A DNA stretch of 64,000 bases, from positions 70,798-134,797 of the forward strand of contig JAKUCV010000190.1 in assembly GCA_028386065.3 (NCBI GenBank), written 5' to 3'. This stretch comes from Turnera subulata (lineage: Eukaryota; Streptophyta; Magnoliopsida; Malpighiales; Passifloraceae). Below are positions 10,933 to 22,872 of this stretch, in pieces (position 1 is the stretch's first letter; every line of letters begins with the position of its first letter). Below the pieces are notes generated by a model, which worked only from the letters and a program-made list of their open reading frames with translations, was not told where the DNA came from and did not search any database. The position numbers and the translations under genes were made by a program.

Positions 10933-13900
10933 GAATATGATAATGTTCTCTTGCAAGAGGAACTCCTTTGGTACCAGAAATCCAGGAGTAAATGGATTCA
11001 ATGTGGTGATAGGAACACCTCTTACTTTCACACATCCACCATCATCCGTCGGCATAAAAACCGCATTCTGGGTTTGAAGATCGGAAATAACTGGTGTTTT
11101 GACCCTTCTACTCTCTGTGATGCTACTGTCGATTATTTTTCTAACCTATTTTCTTTGGATAGTCAAGTGGTTCCCAGGTATGCGTGGAGGGGGCACTTTC
11201 CGGCTATCCCGCAAGCTTCCCGTGCTACACTTACTATCCCTGCGGAGGAGAGAGAAGTACTTCAGGCCCTTCGGGACATGAAGCCGTATAAGGCACCGGG
11301 TATTGATGGCTTCCCTGCAGGTTTCTTCCAGCAACACTGGGAGATTGTCAAGGAAAGCCTATGTACTTTCATTAATAATGCTTTACTGACGGGTTCTTTT
11401 GATACATCGCTTAATAGAACTTTATTGGTGCTTATTCCCAAAATTTCACCACCAGAGTTACTTTCTCAATTTCGTCCTATTAGCCTTTGCAATGTTACTT
11501 ACAAGCTTCTCTCTAAAGTTCTTGTGAACCGTCTTAAGCCCCTAATGACCTCACTTGTTCTTCCTTTCCAGTCTTCTTTTGTGCCAGGGAGACATATCAT
11601 GGACAATGTCATTGTAGTACAAGAGATTATTCACTCGATGCACATTAAGAAAAGTGGCTCGAAGTATATGGCTTTCAAAGTCGATCTTGAAAAAGCCTAT
11701 GACCGTATTCGTTGGGACTTTGTCCACGATACCCTTCAGGATCTTGGGCTCCCTGATAGTCTTGTTGACCTCATCCTCTGTTGCATTTCTTCTAGTTCTA
11801 TGCAGGTGCTTTGGAATGGTGAGATGACTAGGGTGTTCAAACCTGCTCGCGGCCTTCGTCAAGGAGATCCCCTATCCCCCTACATTTTTGTTTTATGTTT
11901 AGAGAGACTGTCACAGACAATTAATGCTAAAGTAGAGACTAAAGTTTGGAAGCCTTTTCAGGCGAAACGAAATGGTCCTGCTATCTCCCACATGTTCTTT
12001 GCTGATGACCTTGTTCTTTTTGCAGAAGCATCGGTGGCCCAAGCACAAGTGGTTATGCAGTGCCTAGAGGATTTTTGCCTGAGCTCAGGGCAACGTATAA
12101 GTCGGCCCAAATCTCACGTCTACTGCTCAAAGAACGTTTCCACCAGTCTAGCCAGGGCCATTAGCAACACTTGCAATATACCTTTGACTAGCAACCTGGG
12201 GAAATACCTGGGCATCCCACTCATACATGGACGCACGAGCACGAATCTTTTTCGGGATATTACGGATAAAATTGATACAAAACTTCAAAGTTGGAAAATT
12301 CAATCGTTATCTTTTGCCGGGAGACTAACTTTGACACAATCTGTTTTGCTGGCGATTCCCTCTTATTCGATGCAAATGTTGACGCTCCCAGCTTCCATAT
12401 GCGATGATATAGATAAAAAGTCCAGACAATTCCTTTGGGGATCTACTAGGGACAACAAGAAACCATCCTTGGTCAAATGGCAATCTGTGTGTCAACCCAA
12501 AGAGAGGGGTGGGCTGGGTCTCCGTAATATGCGGCAAGCTAACGAAGCATACTTAATCAGACTAGCCTGGAAATTTCTTACCAATCCTGACCTACTTTGG
12601 GTTCGCCTACTCAAATCCAAGTATGGTGCGGGGGGTACTTTCCTCCCGAAGATGGTCGCTGGGAAACGTTGCTCTCACGTTTGGAGGGGTCTCTGCAAGG
12701 CCTGGCCTTCACTTCAGAAAGGTGCCTCTTGGCTGATTGGGAATGGAACCAACGCAAGATTCTGGACTGATAACTGGATGGGAGGGAGTGGTGATTTGCA
12801 GTCCCAAGCCCTCCAGCGTATACCTGATGACCATCTACACCGATCGGTGGCCTCTTATGTCACTACAACTGGGGACTGGGACTTTGAGAGTCTCAGGGAC
12901 TACCTTCCCCCAACAACACTTGGTGTCTTGGCCCTATCCCCGACCCCAGAACAGAATGGTGATGAAGATGTGGTAGTCTGGGAGCATACCACGAACGGAG
13001 AATGCACAGTGAAGTCGGCTTACCAGCTTGTTAGTGGCCCCTTGAAGGCTCCTTTGGGAGACACTTGGAAGCTTATATGGAGATGGAAGGGCCTGCCCCG
13101 CATTAGGACCTTCATGTGGCAGCTTGCTCACGACGCGGTGCTAACCAATGCAACCAGAGTCTACCGTCATATGTCGACCGACGCCACCTGCCCGCGATGT
13201 CTCCAACATTCGGAGACAATTTTGCATGCCTTGAGAGATTGTACTTTTGCCCAAACTGTGTGGAAACTTATTCTGCTACCTAATGCTTGGTCGTGTTTTT
13301 TTGCAGATGGCTTAACAACAGGTTGGCTTTCCACAGCCCTTGCGCAGCCGCTGGATTGTACTCCCCGTTGCCCATGGAAGCTATTGTATGGGGTGGGGGT
13401 GTGGCTCATTTGGAAGACACGCAATGACCTCACATTTAACCAACCAGACCATCAGGAGGACCCACACCGTCTAGCTGAACAGATCATTGCCTTTACATTT
13501 CAGCTATGTCGGGAACAAGCCCATGCTGCAGGCGCTCAACTGACATCATCCTCACGGGAGCTATTCATCAACTGGAAACCCCCCCGATCCCGGGTGGTTG
13601 AAGATCAACACGGATGGAGCAGTTTGCCGTAGCTCGGGCAAGGCGGGAGCAGGCGGAGTGTTCAGGTCTGCAGATGGCAAGTGGATCCTGGGATTTACCC
13701 ACCGACTACAACCATGTACACCTTTCTTTGCAGAGCTTTGGGCAGTATATGATGGTCTCTGCCTTGCTTGGAGTTCGCAATTTCTTCAAGTAGTGGTGGA
13801 AACTGATAGCTCGGAGTTAGTATCTCTCCTCACTTCTTCATCGCCTTCGCGTTTTGATCGCCTCCCATTGATGGAGTGTATCCGTGCAATGCTTGCGCGG

Positions 13901-14083
13901 CCTTGGATTGTCTCCTTCCAGCATGGCTATCGTGAGGCGAACATAGTGGCAGACGCCTTAGCCAAAGCTAGCCTCTCACTGGATTTTTCCTTAGTTTCTC
14001 TACATTCCCCTCCTCATTATTGTATGAATCATCTTCTGCTTGATGCCTCGGGGGCACAGGTCCTCCGTGAGTTTATGATGTAG
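10933..14083 (+). pseudogene. LINE ORF2: reverse transcriptase, zinc-knuckle region and RNase H, frameshifted
   Basis: It is open from the truncation point to 13632 and contains a non-LTR reverse transcriptase with the FADDL catalytic motif, then a zf-RVT region (RTFMWQ...CPRC...H...C). A plant-type RNase H (KINTDGA, ending ...REANIVADALAKAS) continues in another frame to a stop at 14083. The break falls near a run of seven C at about 13577-13583, which suggests a one-base indel. The apparent first nine codons (MPAKSPGTQ, 10906-10932) come from the MULE arm, not the LINE. Confidence 0.9.
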
Positions 14084-14120
14084 TGACTTTTATTCCACTT
14101 TATATACCAAAAAAAAAAAA
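10933..14120 (+). mobile_element. 5'-truncated LINE inserted in the MULE right arm
   Basis: It begins at 10933, directly after the target sequence, and ends with a run of about 12 A at 14109-14120. The target duplication is GTCCAGGTACACAA (10919-10932 and 14121-14134), extendable by up to four A. Truncation at the 5' end removed ORF1 and the endonuclease part of ORF2. Confidence 0.92.
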
Positions 14121-14219
14121 GTCCAGGTACACAAATGTCTCGAGAAAAGTTGTAGGTACACCGATTGACCCAACGTAAGAAAGTTGGGTACTAACTGTAC
14201 CAAAAACCCGTCTTTAAAT

Positions 14220-14948
14220 AGATACAGGAGGTGATAGAGGTCATTTTAGATGCTAAAGGCGGTGATAGAGGTTGCCATTCATTTTCTTCCGTGTTCCTCT
14301 TCAGCCATATATAATATGTGTCATGTGGATCCATATGGTACGTATTTTTTAACGCGAAATGATCAATATTTGTCCAATGAAATAGTGTCATTTGTTAATG
14401 TGCATCGTGTTTAGCGCGCGAAGTCTGCTGATTGTTAGCTGACTATTTGATGCATAAGCGCCCGCAAAATCTTCGTTGAATGTGGCTTGTGTTTCATTTC
14501 GTAATTAATTACTCAGTGTCCCTTCTCCATTTGCTACACCACCAGAGTTGTCCACCAAGCGAACTCTGAACATTACAGGATCAGAGGAATATGGAAATTG
14601 TGGTAGTACCTCTTATGACAACAAAGAAAAGAGATATTCCACACCTCTTTGTGGAGAAGAAAACAACCTATAGCATTACTTAATGGAGTACATCAAATAT
14701 GAACATCATTTTTTCTTAGATGTTACTTATTAAAAAAAGATTCAAGAAGGAGAAATTAAAGAAAGCGAGCGATTACAACAAGAATCAGCAGAACAAAATA
14801 CTTGATGAAAATGATATTATATGAAATATCCTCTACCTATGATCATTGGCAAACATAATCTTCTCCATCTAAAGGTTGCTTGGTCAATTCTTCCATCAAG
14901 CCTACTCCATGATTGACCAGTCAAATAAGAGGGATCGAGGCCTCATCC
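14220..14948. other. Spacer between the MULE and BAHD copy 3
   Basis: Old upstream region of BAHD copy 2 and downstream region of copy 3. No gene or element end seen. Confidence 0.4.
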
Positions 14949-16307
14949 CTAAGGTAAAACACTTGGGTTCGGGGTAGCAAACTCAAGGAATTCAGGATCA
15001 CGTTCCATTATATTCATTGTAGCTTCATCTATTATCATCCATGCCTCAAGGTCCTCTCCATTCTGTCCAGTCTCTTTTAAGAAGGTGAGATTATTCAAAA
15101 CTGGACCAACTCCTCCTAAGAGACCAACCCATATAAGCTTTCCCCATCCAAAATCAAAATCATTGAGGCCCATGTTAACCCAACTTGAGACGATAGACAT
15201 TGCCGGTTGCATGGGCAAAAGCTGTGGTACTAGGTCTGCCAACTCGGATGCAGCTTGATGCCTTCCTTCACTTGCGAAATTGCTCAAGAACTCGGCGTTG
15301 ATCTTTGCAATAGCTTCTCTGGTTAAGGCGACCAAGCCATCCAATCCCATCCGGTCTGTATCAGTCAGGTTACAAATTGCAGGTGCAACGGAGAAAATAT
15401 TCCCGATAGAATCTTTTGCCAACGGAGGTGTCGTTCTCTGCCTTACGTTTACTGTGTGTATTGACACAGATGGTCTTGAAGTATCTGATATCTTCCCTGC
15501 AGCTGAAGACAAGGCTTTCCAAATGAAAGAAGATACTGTTACAACGCGAGATGGATTATCCACACGTTCGCTTCTTGCCTTTTGCCTTAGGTTAGCAATC
15601 GCCTTAGCGTAGAAAACGTATCTCCTAACAGAATACTTTGCTTCAATTGACCAAACCTTCATCAGCTTGGATGATATATCAGCTCGCAGTGATGATTCTT
15701 CAATAAGAGGGAAACGCAATGGTCCTTCCAAAAGGCTAGGATCTACGGCCTTGGAGAAAGGTACTGCACTGGCGTGATTGGCTGTCCAACATCTGAGGAA
15801 AGCGGTTGCACTAGCTAAATCAATGATGTTATGCATGAAGGATAAACCGAGAGCTATCCCGCCACACTTGAAAGTGTTGAGCTGTACAGCTACTTGAGGT
15901 CTTGTTTCTTCTTCTGGTAAAAGGGTTAATGGAGGGCATGGGAGGAACTGATTCAACTTGTTTATTTGAGGGTGTTGAAGAAAATCAGACAAAAGGATGT
16001 TCACTTTGGTTTCTGTGAATGTAACACCCTCTTCATAGCTGTCTACATATAATTTATCTCTTACCCTCCCACTAAAGATATAGAAGGTAGATAGAGTTTC
16101 TGAAAGTGATCTTTTAAGCTGAGCTGAGATTTCTGCAATGTTTGAATGTGTATCACTCGTTTGGTAAAAAAGGATGATCGGGAAACTATAATTTGGGGGG
16201 AAAAGTTGATCCAGAAGGGAGAATTTGAATGGCTTTGGATGGGGGACATCCAGGGAAGAGGGCTTAATGATTTCTGTTGAAATGAATTGGACCTCCATAT
16301 TCAACAT
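14949..16307 (-). CDS. BAHD acyltransferase (vinorine synthase-like), complete
   Basis: An intact intronless frame of 452 residues, the usual length for the family. It transfers an acyl group from acyl-CoA to a small-molecule acceptor, presumably in the cytosol. HxxxD is at residues 159-163 (HNIID) with the catalytic His at 159. DFGWG is at 385-389 and the C-terminal AWM..DE segment is complete. The start may be Met1 (16307) or Met4 (16298); Met4 fits the paralogues, which begin MEIEFIS and MAVEFIS. It is the only complete member of the three-gene minus-strand cluster here. The acceptor cannot be inferred; similarity is to the vinorine synthase / stemmadenine acetyltransferase group. Confidence 0.92.
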   Translation of the reverse strand: MLNMEVQFISTEIIKPSSLDVPHPKPFKFSLLDQLFPPNYSFPIILFYQTSDTHSNIAEISAQLKRSLSETLSTFYIFSGRVRDKLYVDSYEEGVTFTETKVNILLSDFLQHPQINKLNQFLPCPPLTLLPEEETRPQVAVQLNTFKCGGIALGLSFMHNIIDLASATAFLRCWTANHASAVPFSKAVDPSLLEGPLRFPLIEESSLRADISSKLMKVWSIEAKYSVRRYVFYAKAIANLRQKARSERVDNPSRVVTVSSFIWKALSSAAGKISDTSRPSVSIHTVNVRQRTTPPLAKDSIGNIFSVAPAICNLTDTDRMGLDGLVALTREAIAKINAEFLSNFASEGRHQAASELADLVPQLLPMQPAMSIVSSWVNMGLNDFDFGWGKLIWVGLLGGVGPVLNNLTFLKETGQNGEDLEAWMIIDEATMNIMERDPEFLEFATPNPSVLP

Positions 16308-16404
16308 CTAATTTGGCACTTATAATTATTTGGAAGAGATTGTTGAGACTCACTCAGCTGTACGTGTGGGCTACTTCTATGTGCTGGGTTATGCTCTTCA
16401 CGTA

Positions 16405-16412
16405 TTTATAAA
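16405..16412 (-). promoter_or_regulatory. TATA box of BAHD copy 3
   Basis: TTTATAAA about 100 bp upstream of the ATG, on the coding strand. Confidence 0.5.
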
Positions 16413-18187
16413 CAGGTTCCTAAGCAGTCACCCACATTTGCATGGGTTGAAATTAAAAAATGTAAATTTCATTATTTTATAGACATTTAATATTGTATAC
16501 TGATGCAATATTGAACTTGAACTTCAAAAGTCAAAAAGGGGCAGCCCGCAATACCCAGATGCTCACTTGCATAATTGCATTGCGTCTCCGGGGCCGGATC
16601 CTGTGGAAGATGCTAATTGTATAACTATTTTGTGCTAAATAACCAATTTTGTGCACTTAATGACTTTGCATATGTAAGGAAAATCTGAGACCCAAGTTGT
16701 TGATCGATCTGTTTCCAACACAATTGCATTAATAGTGATTGGAGTCTCTATGGGAGAGATTCCTTTTTTTTTTTTTGTTCGCCCTACAGTCAATCAATTA
16801 CTACAATTTCTTGCACGAATAATAATCACGATCACTCTTAATTCTGTCAAGCTTAAATTACCAAAGGTTGTAAGTACAGGCATCAGAATCGTTCCCATAA
16901 ACTTTTTTTCTTGATTAGCAAGGTTTTCCAACATTCCAGGCCAGATATATATAAATTAAAGTATACTAATTAACTTAATATATGGTGAATAAACATGTGC
17001 TGAAAACTTCTAATAATTTATCGACGTCCATCTATCACATGCGCGCATGAGCACTAGCTAGGTGTGAAAAGGGGGAAAAATGAGTCAACGTGGCATTGGA
17101 AGCTTCATGCTTAGTTGTCCAAGTATATGTATAAACAAACAACCGACAAAAAAAAAGTTTGTATAAACAAATTAAAGTACGTCCCTCCTAAAATTGTGGT
17201 TTGTTTGTTCTATGATAATTTTTTGCACCCCATCTCTAGAAGAGTTTTCTTTGTACGCACGTGGGATTTCATGGATTCATTGCTTCATCATCATTCCCCA
17301 ACATTTTTTTTTTTTAACGCACCCTAATTCTTACTGATCCATCAATCTCTTGCTGATTTGTCTCACTAATATATACCAGATTAGAATAATTAATTGTTTT
17401 CACATTTTGAAGAGAAAGAAGCCATCAATAATCAATGTATAATGTATTGCCTTTCTGTTATGAGTCATTACGCTTTTTTTTTAAAGCATTCCAGTTGTTT
17501 ACTTGGTTGGACAGAGCAGGGCTTAATTTGGCTCTCTGATGTGTAGGCATAATCTTATTTTTCTTTAATGGAAGAGAAAGAAACTAGAAACTGGTAATTC
17601 CTGCACAGACCTTAGAAGAGCTGTGCTCCTTGATCTGAACACAGATCACGCCTAGAGCCCATATCCAAAGCCTGTTGCAAATTTTTACAAAGTAAAGCCC
17701 ATAACTAAATAATTGAGAACAGAACACGGCCCATTATTGTAAACAGGAGCACATGAGTCCCTATAAGTGAAATCATGATTATTTATTTATCATGTTAAAT
17801 ACTGGTAGCACTTGATATAATTGGTCCTGTAAAATACTTGTTTCCCATTACATCCTATCCACAAAATTAATGAAAAAGAAAAAGAGAAAGAAATCACCAG
17901 TCTTAGTTGCTCTAGATTCCATTGCGGTTAAATTGTAGTTCATAAATTTTATCCAAAAAAAAAAAAAAGTAGTTAGGTGGATTAGCAAACATGTTTTCTT
18001 TTTGCAAATAAGCACAAACATTTGTAAAGGTTAGGTTGATTAGCTAGGGCTAGGGCTCATAAACAATAAAACCAGACCCAATTTCACGGTGGTACTAGAA
18101 GGTCCATTAATGGATTGAGCCGTGTGTATAATTTGGACTTCACAAACATCCAAGTTCTGTTGAAGGTCCAGTTGCCAATATTCCCCT
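16413..18187. other. Intergenic spacer
   Basis: No convincing gene or mobile-element end. The last 200 bp (from about 18000) are the upstream part of the CYP96 duplication unit and recur near 32140-32240; a short stretch of the same unit flanks the insertion at 35930-42350. Confidence 0.45.
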
Positions 18188-18195
18188 TATAAATA
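18188..18195 (+). promoter_or_regulatory. TATA box of CYP96 pseudogene 1
   Basis: TATAAATA, in the same context (followed by GAACA) as the TATA box of the intact copy at 32369. The leader is longer here. Confidence 0.45.
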
Positions 18196-18328
18196 GAACA
18201 TACTTCTCTGGCCTGCATATATCCAAGTTCTTATATATAAGAAAGTTTTGTTTTTTTTGAACATCAGAAAGTTTTGTTTTGTAGTATCAAAAGAGGGTTT
18301 GTTTTGTATAATTATCAAGCTTAATATA

Positions 18329-19808
18329 ATGGCCTTGATACGCTACCCTGAGATCTTTTTAGCAGTCATTTGTTTCTTAGTTCTTTGTTACTTGAGTAAC
18401 AGGAATCAGCTCTTGATAAACTGGCCCCTAGTAGGGATGCCGCCCCAGGTGATGCTGAAGCTTCATCGGCTCTGGTTCATTAACCATGGCAGAGAAAAGT
18501 GAAGGGACATATATCTTCGAAGGTCCTTGGTTCGCTAACATGGACATGTTAGGCACAGTAAATCCAGCCAATGTTCAGTACATAATGAGCACCAACTTCG
18601 CCAACTATCCAAAAGGAGCCGAGTTCAAAAAAATGTTTGACATTTTTGGGGGACGGTCTCCCCGGTGCGGATTCTGATTCATGGAAGTACCAGAGAAAGA
18701 TAGTCAGGGCCCTCACTACCAATCGCCAGTTTATGCAAGTTTTAGTGAAGACATCAAGAGATAAGGTGGCAAAAGGGCTGATACCAGTTCTTGAACATGC
18801 GTGCACACATGGCCTTGTGATGGACTTGCAGAGCTTGGTCCACAGATTCACATTCGACATTTCAATCACATTGGTTACATGATATGATCCTCAAAACCTG
18901 TCCATTACGTTCCCCAAAGATCCATTCTCTGAAGTCATAGATGTGATTGAGGATATCATCTTTAATAGGCATCTCAGCCCACAGATCTTTTGGAAGCTGC
19001 AAAGGTGGCTGGGATTTGGTTTGGAACACAAAATGAAGGAATCGTGGGAAACTGTGGATAATATAATTGCAGATTACATCTCAAGAAAAAGAAAAGAACT
19101 CAGCAACGAAAATAACTTGAAGAAGGATGGAGAGTTTGCTGATTTGTTGACATCATACATAACTACGGAAGGAGAAATATCAAGCTCAGATAAGGATGAG
19201 TTCATGAGAGTCTCCATGTTTAGTTTCTTGATTGCAGGGCGAGAAAACTCTCTGTCTTGGTTCTTTTGGCTGGTCTACACCTAGAGTGCTAGCAAAGATT
19301 AGAGAAGAGCTCAACTCTTTAACACCAACAAATGAAAGTGAGCAGAAATGGCGCCTATTTGACATTGAAGACTTGAAGAAACTGGTGTATTTGCATGCAG
19401 CTATATCTGAGACATTAAGGCTATACCCAGCAGTTCCTATAGAGCAGAAGGCCCCTATAAACCCAATGTTCTTCCAAGTGGGCACCAGGTTGATCCAAAG
19501 ATGAAGATCCTCTTCTCAGCTTTTTGTGATGGGAAGAATGAAATTCATCTGGGGTGAGGATTTCTTGGAATTCAAGCCAGAAAGGTTCATTATTGAGGGA
19601 GGAGGGATCAAGCAGGTGCCAACGTACAAGTTTGTAGCATTTAATACAGGACCCAGGACCTGTATTGGGAAGGAAATTGCACTCACTCAAATGAAGGCAA
19701 CGACAGCTGCTGTTATCCACAACTACGATGTTGAGGTAGTTGAAGGACATCCTGTGGTTCCTCACTGTGCCTCTATCATTCTTCACATGAAGCATGGCTT
19801 AATGGTAC
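18329..19808 (+). pseudogene. CYP96-like cytochrome P450, copy 1, multiply broken
   Basis: Clearly parallel to the intact copy at 32435-33952 but dead. There is a deletion and frame change at about 18472-18490 (after LHRL), an extra G in a G run at about 18648, TGA in place of a Gly codon at 18880-18882, a small deletion and stop at about 19280, and another frameshift near 19490-19510. The heme motif FNTGPRTCIG and PERF survive in the last segment. Just before the final codons an LTR element is inserted (19809-22514); the last codons and stop are at 22515-22542. It shares the unusual AGRENS I-helix with the other copies. Confidence 0.93.
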
Positions 19809-20160
19809 TGATGTAGGGTAGAGAATAGGAAAGAGAATAGAAAACTCAAAAATAGCAGAGAATCTAGCGGAATACGCAATCAGAATTGTTTAGGAACAAA
19901 AAGATTGATAATTAGGGTTTAAAACCACTAGAGACATATAGTCAAAATAAGATAATAATAAGCTACCGAAAACTAAAGCTAACATAACCTATTTATACTA
20001 GAGAAAACCTAAATATAAAAGGAATACTACGCGTGAACAGTACGAGCGAACAATAACCGACTGCTACAGTAACCCGTGAATAGTGACATGTGAACAGTAA
20101 CCGACCCAACATAACAATAAAATAAAATATTAAAATACTAATAATTTCGCTCCTGCATCA
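19809..20160 (-). repeat. 3' LTR of the gag-only element (352 bp)
   Basis: TG...CA ends; nearly identical to 22163-22514. Confidence 0.95.
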
Positions 20161-20674
20161 ATCCCCTCCGGTTGAAAACAACTTGTCTGCAAGTTGATCT
20201 TGCCCCGATCATGTGGATGTCCAATCAAACCTTGCCAACCTTTCTTGCCTTTGAACTTCGAACACAAATTGTCTTTCAACTTGCTGTTAAAATCTACTAA
20301 GCATCGAACACACACTCCACAAGATCCAAACTCCTTAGAAATTGATGAAAACATTTGAAGTAGACCAGAATCCACATTCCTCAAGCTTCCTTCAATGATT
20401 TTCTTAACTTGTTTTCATTCTAGCACTTTCTTGATCAGATTCATTCTCCACAAAGCTCAACCATATAAAATCAATTACTTCTATATCGCCCTGCACATGG
20501 GAAACCCCACACATGCCAGAGTAATTATCCATCTTTGGCCAAACTTCTTCCGCACACTTTTCAAAAGTTAGCTGCACAAACTCATTACTATAATCTGTCT
20601 TCGAAAGTGACTGAGTAGTATAATTGAAAGGGTCTTGGAAATTTGCTATTGTTGTTGTAACCTTCTCTTTATTA

Positions 20675-22113
20675 TCATCTTGCTTGTTTGTAGTAATTTC
20701 TTCTGGTAACATTCTCTTTACCCTCATCTTGCCTGCTCATACCAATCTCTTCTAGAGGAAATACATCATCATCATCACTATAAGTGTCATAGATTGGTGG
20801 AGAATTCCAATCTTCTTCCTCATATTTGTTTGTCATCAACAACAACCTGCTCTCCTCCTCTTGATATCCATATTCTTCGTTATCATCCTCTACATCCGGA
20901 TATCCATCCTCTTCATCCTGCTCATTATTAACAGGTTCAAATGCCTCCTCTTCTTCATCTTCCAAGTTCGCTGAATTCACTCTAACTTGTGGACAACTAA
21001 AAGAGAAGTGTCCCTTTCCTCCACAAGTATAACAACGAATGCGAGACTCATTACCAACCTTAGAAGTTGAAGGACCTGAACTAAGTTGAGCCTTCGATTG
21101 ATTAGAATCTCTACCTTTCTCACTTCTCTCACTGTTGTTAGAATTCTTTGCACCAAAGCGATTATTCACAGCACCACCTTGGCTGGATTTGTGAGTGTTT
21201 AGGTCTGGTTTATTGCTATTAAAGCAGCAACACCTTTTTGCACAATTCTGTCAGTTCTTCCAAACAAGGGACGCCTTGCTCCATAGCGTTGCACCCGTTT
21301 TTCAGCCATCAATGCATATTGCCACGCATCTTCCAGATTGAACAAGCGTACAACACCCATCTCATCCCTAACAGCTCGGTTTAGTCCTGAAAGATAACGA
21401 GATGTCAATTGTTCTTTTGACTCTCTAAGACCAACTCTAATCAATAAGTTGTTAAATTCAGCCGTATACTCCTCCACTGTCATGCTTCACTGTCTTAACG
21501 AATGAAATCTCTCATATAACTCCATAGCATAATCAGATGCCAAAAATTGCTTGCGCAACTTTCTCTTCATATGTTCCCAAGTGTTGATTTTAGGCTTTCT
21601 TTGACGTACACGTTGCTCCTCGACTCTCTTCCACCGTTGAAGTGCAATGCCTTTCAATTTAAGCTTAACAAATAACACTTTTCGGTTTTCAACCAAAGGT
21701 TTCCACTCAAAAAAATTCTCCAAACTTGCTTCCCAATCTAAATAGTCTTCCATATGCATCTTTCCAGAAAAATCTGAAACTTCTATCTTAATTCCACCAC
21801 TGTTCAGATCTAAAGCATGAACTAACCTCTCTTCAAGTCCGCCTCTTGCTGCGTTGCCTGCAGCTCCAGCATTGTGAAAAGGGTTTTCTTCATCAATGTC
21901 ATCAACTTCCGTTGATTCCGCCCCTTGACTACCTTCCGGTATATCTGCAGGGTTGGTGTTGCCTTCCGGAATCTCCATTCGGGCTGCCACCGGTTCCTGT
22001 CGCCGTAGCGCACGCATATCTCGCGATAATGCTGCAATCTGACACTGAAGATCAACTAGGATATCTTGCTGATTTTGATTTCCTTGCCCACGACCTCTAC
22101 CTTTGCCTACCAT
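20675..22113 (-). pseudogene. Ty3-type Gag protein, interrupted
   Basis: It starts MVGKGRGRGQGNQ at 22113. A Retrotrans_gag-type domain (WEHMKRKLRKQF ... MTVEEYTAEFNNLL ... YLSGLNRAVRDEM) is followed by a CCHC knuckle CYTCGGKGHFSFSCP and an acidic C-terminal tail. A TGA at about 21487-21489 interrupts LRQ/SMTVEEY in frame, and a frameshift lies at about 21199-21240 before the serine-rich linker. An overlapping frame (20404-20727) continues past the acidic tail but resembles no protease or RT. Gag would form the cytoplasmic particle; this copy cannot make a full one. Confidence 0.85.
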
Positions 22114-22162
22114 GGTGTCGCTTTCGCAAACCTATTTGCGAACGTTTCGCTCCGCTACCAAT

Positions 22163-22514
22163 TGATGTAGGGTAGAGAATAGGATAGAGAATAGAAAACT
22201 CAAAAATAGCAGAGAATCTAGCGGAATACGCAATCAGAATTGTTTAGGAACAAAAGGATTGATAATTAGGGTTTAAAACCACTAGAGACATATAGTCAAA
22301 ATAAGATAATAATAAGCTACCGAAAACTAAAGCTAACATAACCTATTTATACTAGAGAAAACCTAAATATAAAAGGAATACTACGCGTGAACAGTACGAG
22401 CGAACAATAACCGACTGCTACAGTAACACGTGAATAGTGATATGTGAACAGTAACCGACCCAACATAACAATAAAATAAAATATTAAAATACTAATAATT
22501 TTGCTCCTGCATCA
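22163..22514 (-). repeat. 5' LTR of the gag-only element (352 bp)
   Basis: TG...CA ends; preceded inward by GCTCCGCTACCAAT (reverse complement of the primer site) and followed by the second GGTAC. Confidence 0.95.
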
Positions 22515-22542
22515 GGTACGGATTCACAGGAGGTGGAAATGA
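22515..22542 (+). pseudogene. Last codons of CYP96 pseudogene 1
   Basis: After the GGTAC duplication the sequence encodes R-I-H-R-R-W-K then TGA, matching the RIRRRWK end of the intact copy. Confidence 0.85.
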
Positions 22543-22872
22543 TGAAGTTTCCATATACTGGAATAATGCTGACCATCTTTGATCTGTTTTATCCAATGGT
22601 GTAGGATGACTGCTACCGGTCTAAGATTAGATAGCGTGTTTAATATATCAGTATTGTATTTAATGAATAAGAAAGTAAGCTAAACATGATGTCTCTAAGC
22701 ATATATTTGCATGTATTATCACGATCCTCCATATATAAGATAATTGCATTAAATTGAAGTGTCAAGCACCTAGCAAGTCACAAAGAGACCTTAGATAAGT
22801 TTCTTGGCAATGATGTTATGTTCAACACCATCCCATTTCGGCAAACACAAAACATACATATGTCAAACAAAC

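Larger units (their letters stand above)
9058..14209. mobile_element. Non-autonomous Mutator-like element with long terminal inverted repeats, split by a LINE
   Basis: The left arm (9058 to about 9305) is repeated inverted at about 10757-10932 plus 14121-14209. The ends are GGGTTTTTGGTACAG. The element is flanked by a 10-bp duplication GTCTTTAAAT (9048-9057 and 14210-14219). Arms of about 250 bp and a 9-10 bp duplication are typical of Mutator-like elements. The interior (about 9306-10756) has no transposase. It has an AT-rich half and a GC-rich half (about 9950-10440) with repeated GGTGGTTGTGGTG motifs, for which I recognise no source gene. The right arm is interrupted by a LINE. Without the LINE the element would be about 2 kb. 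Confidence 0.88.
19809..22514 (-). mobile_element. Gag-only LTR retrotransposon (TR-GAG-like), target duplication GGTAC
   Basis: The element is 2706 bp with two 352-bp LTRs (19809-20160 and 22163-22514), flanked by GGTAC at 19804-19808 and 22515-22519. By eye the LTRs differ at about five positions, so the insertion is recent. It is coded on the minus strand, with a primer-site-like sequence next to the right LTR and a purine-rich GGAGGGGAT next to the left. The interior holds only a Ty3-type gag and a spacer; no protease, RT or integrase is present. That layout matches terminal-repeat retrotransposons with a GAG domain, which need enzymes from a partner element. Confidence 0.9.
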
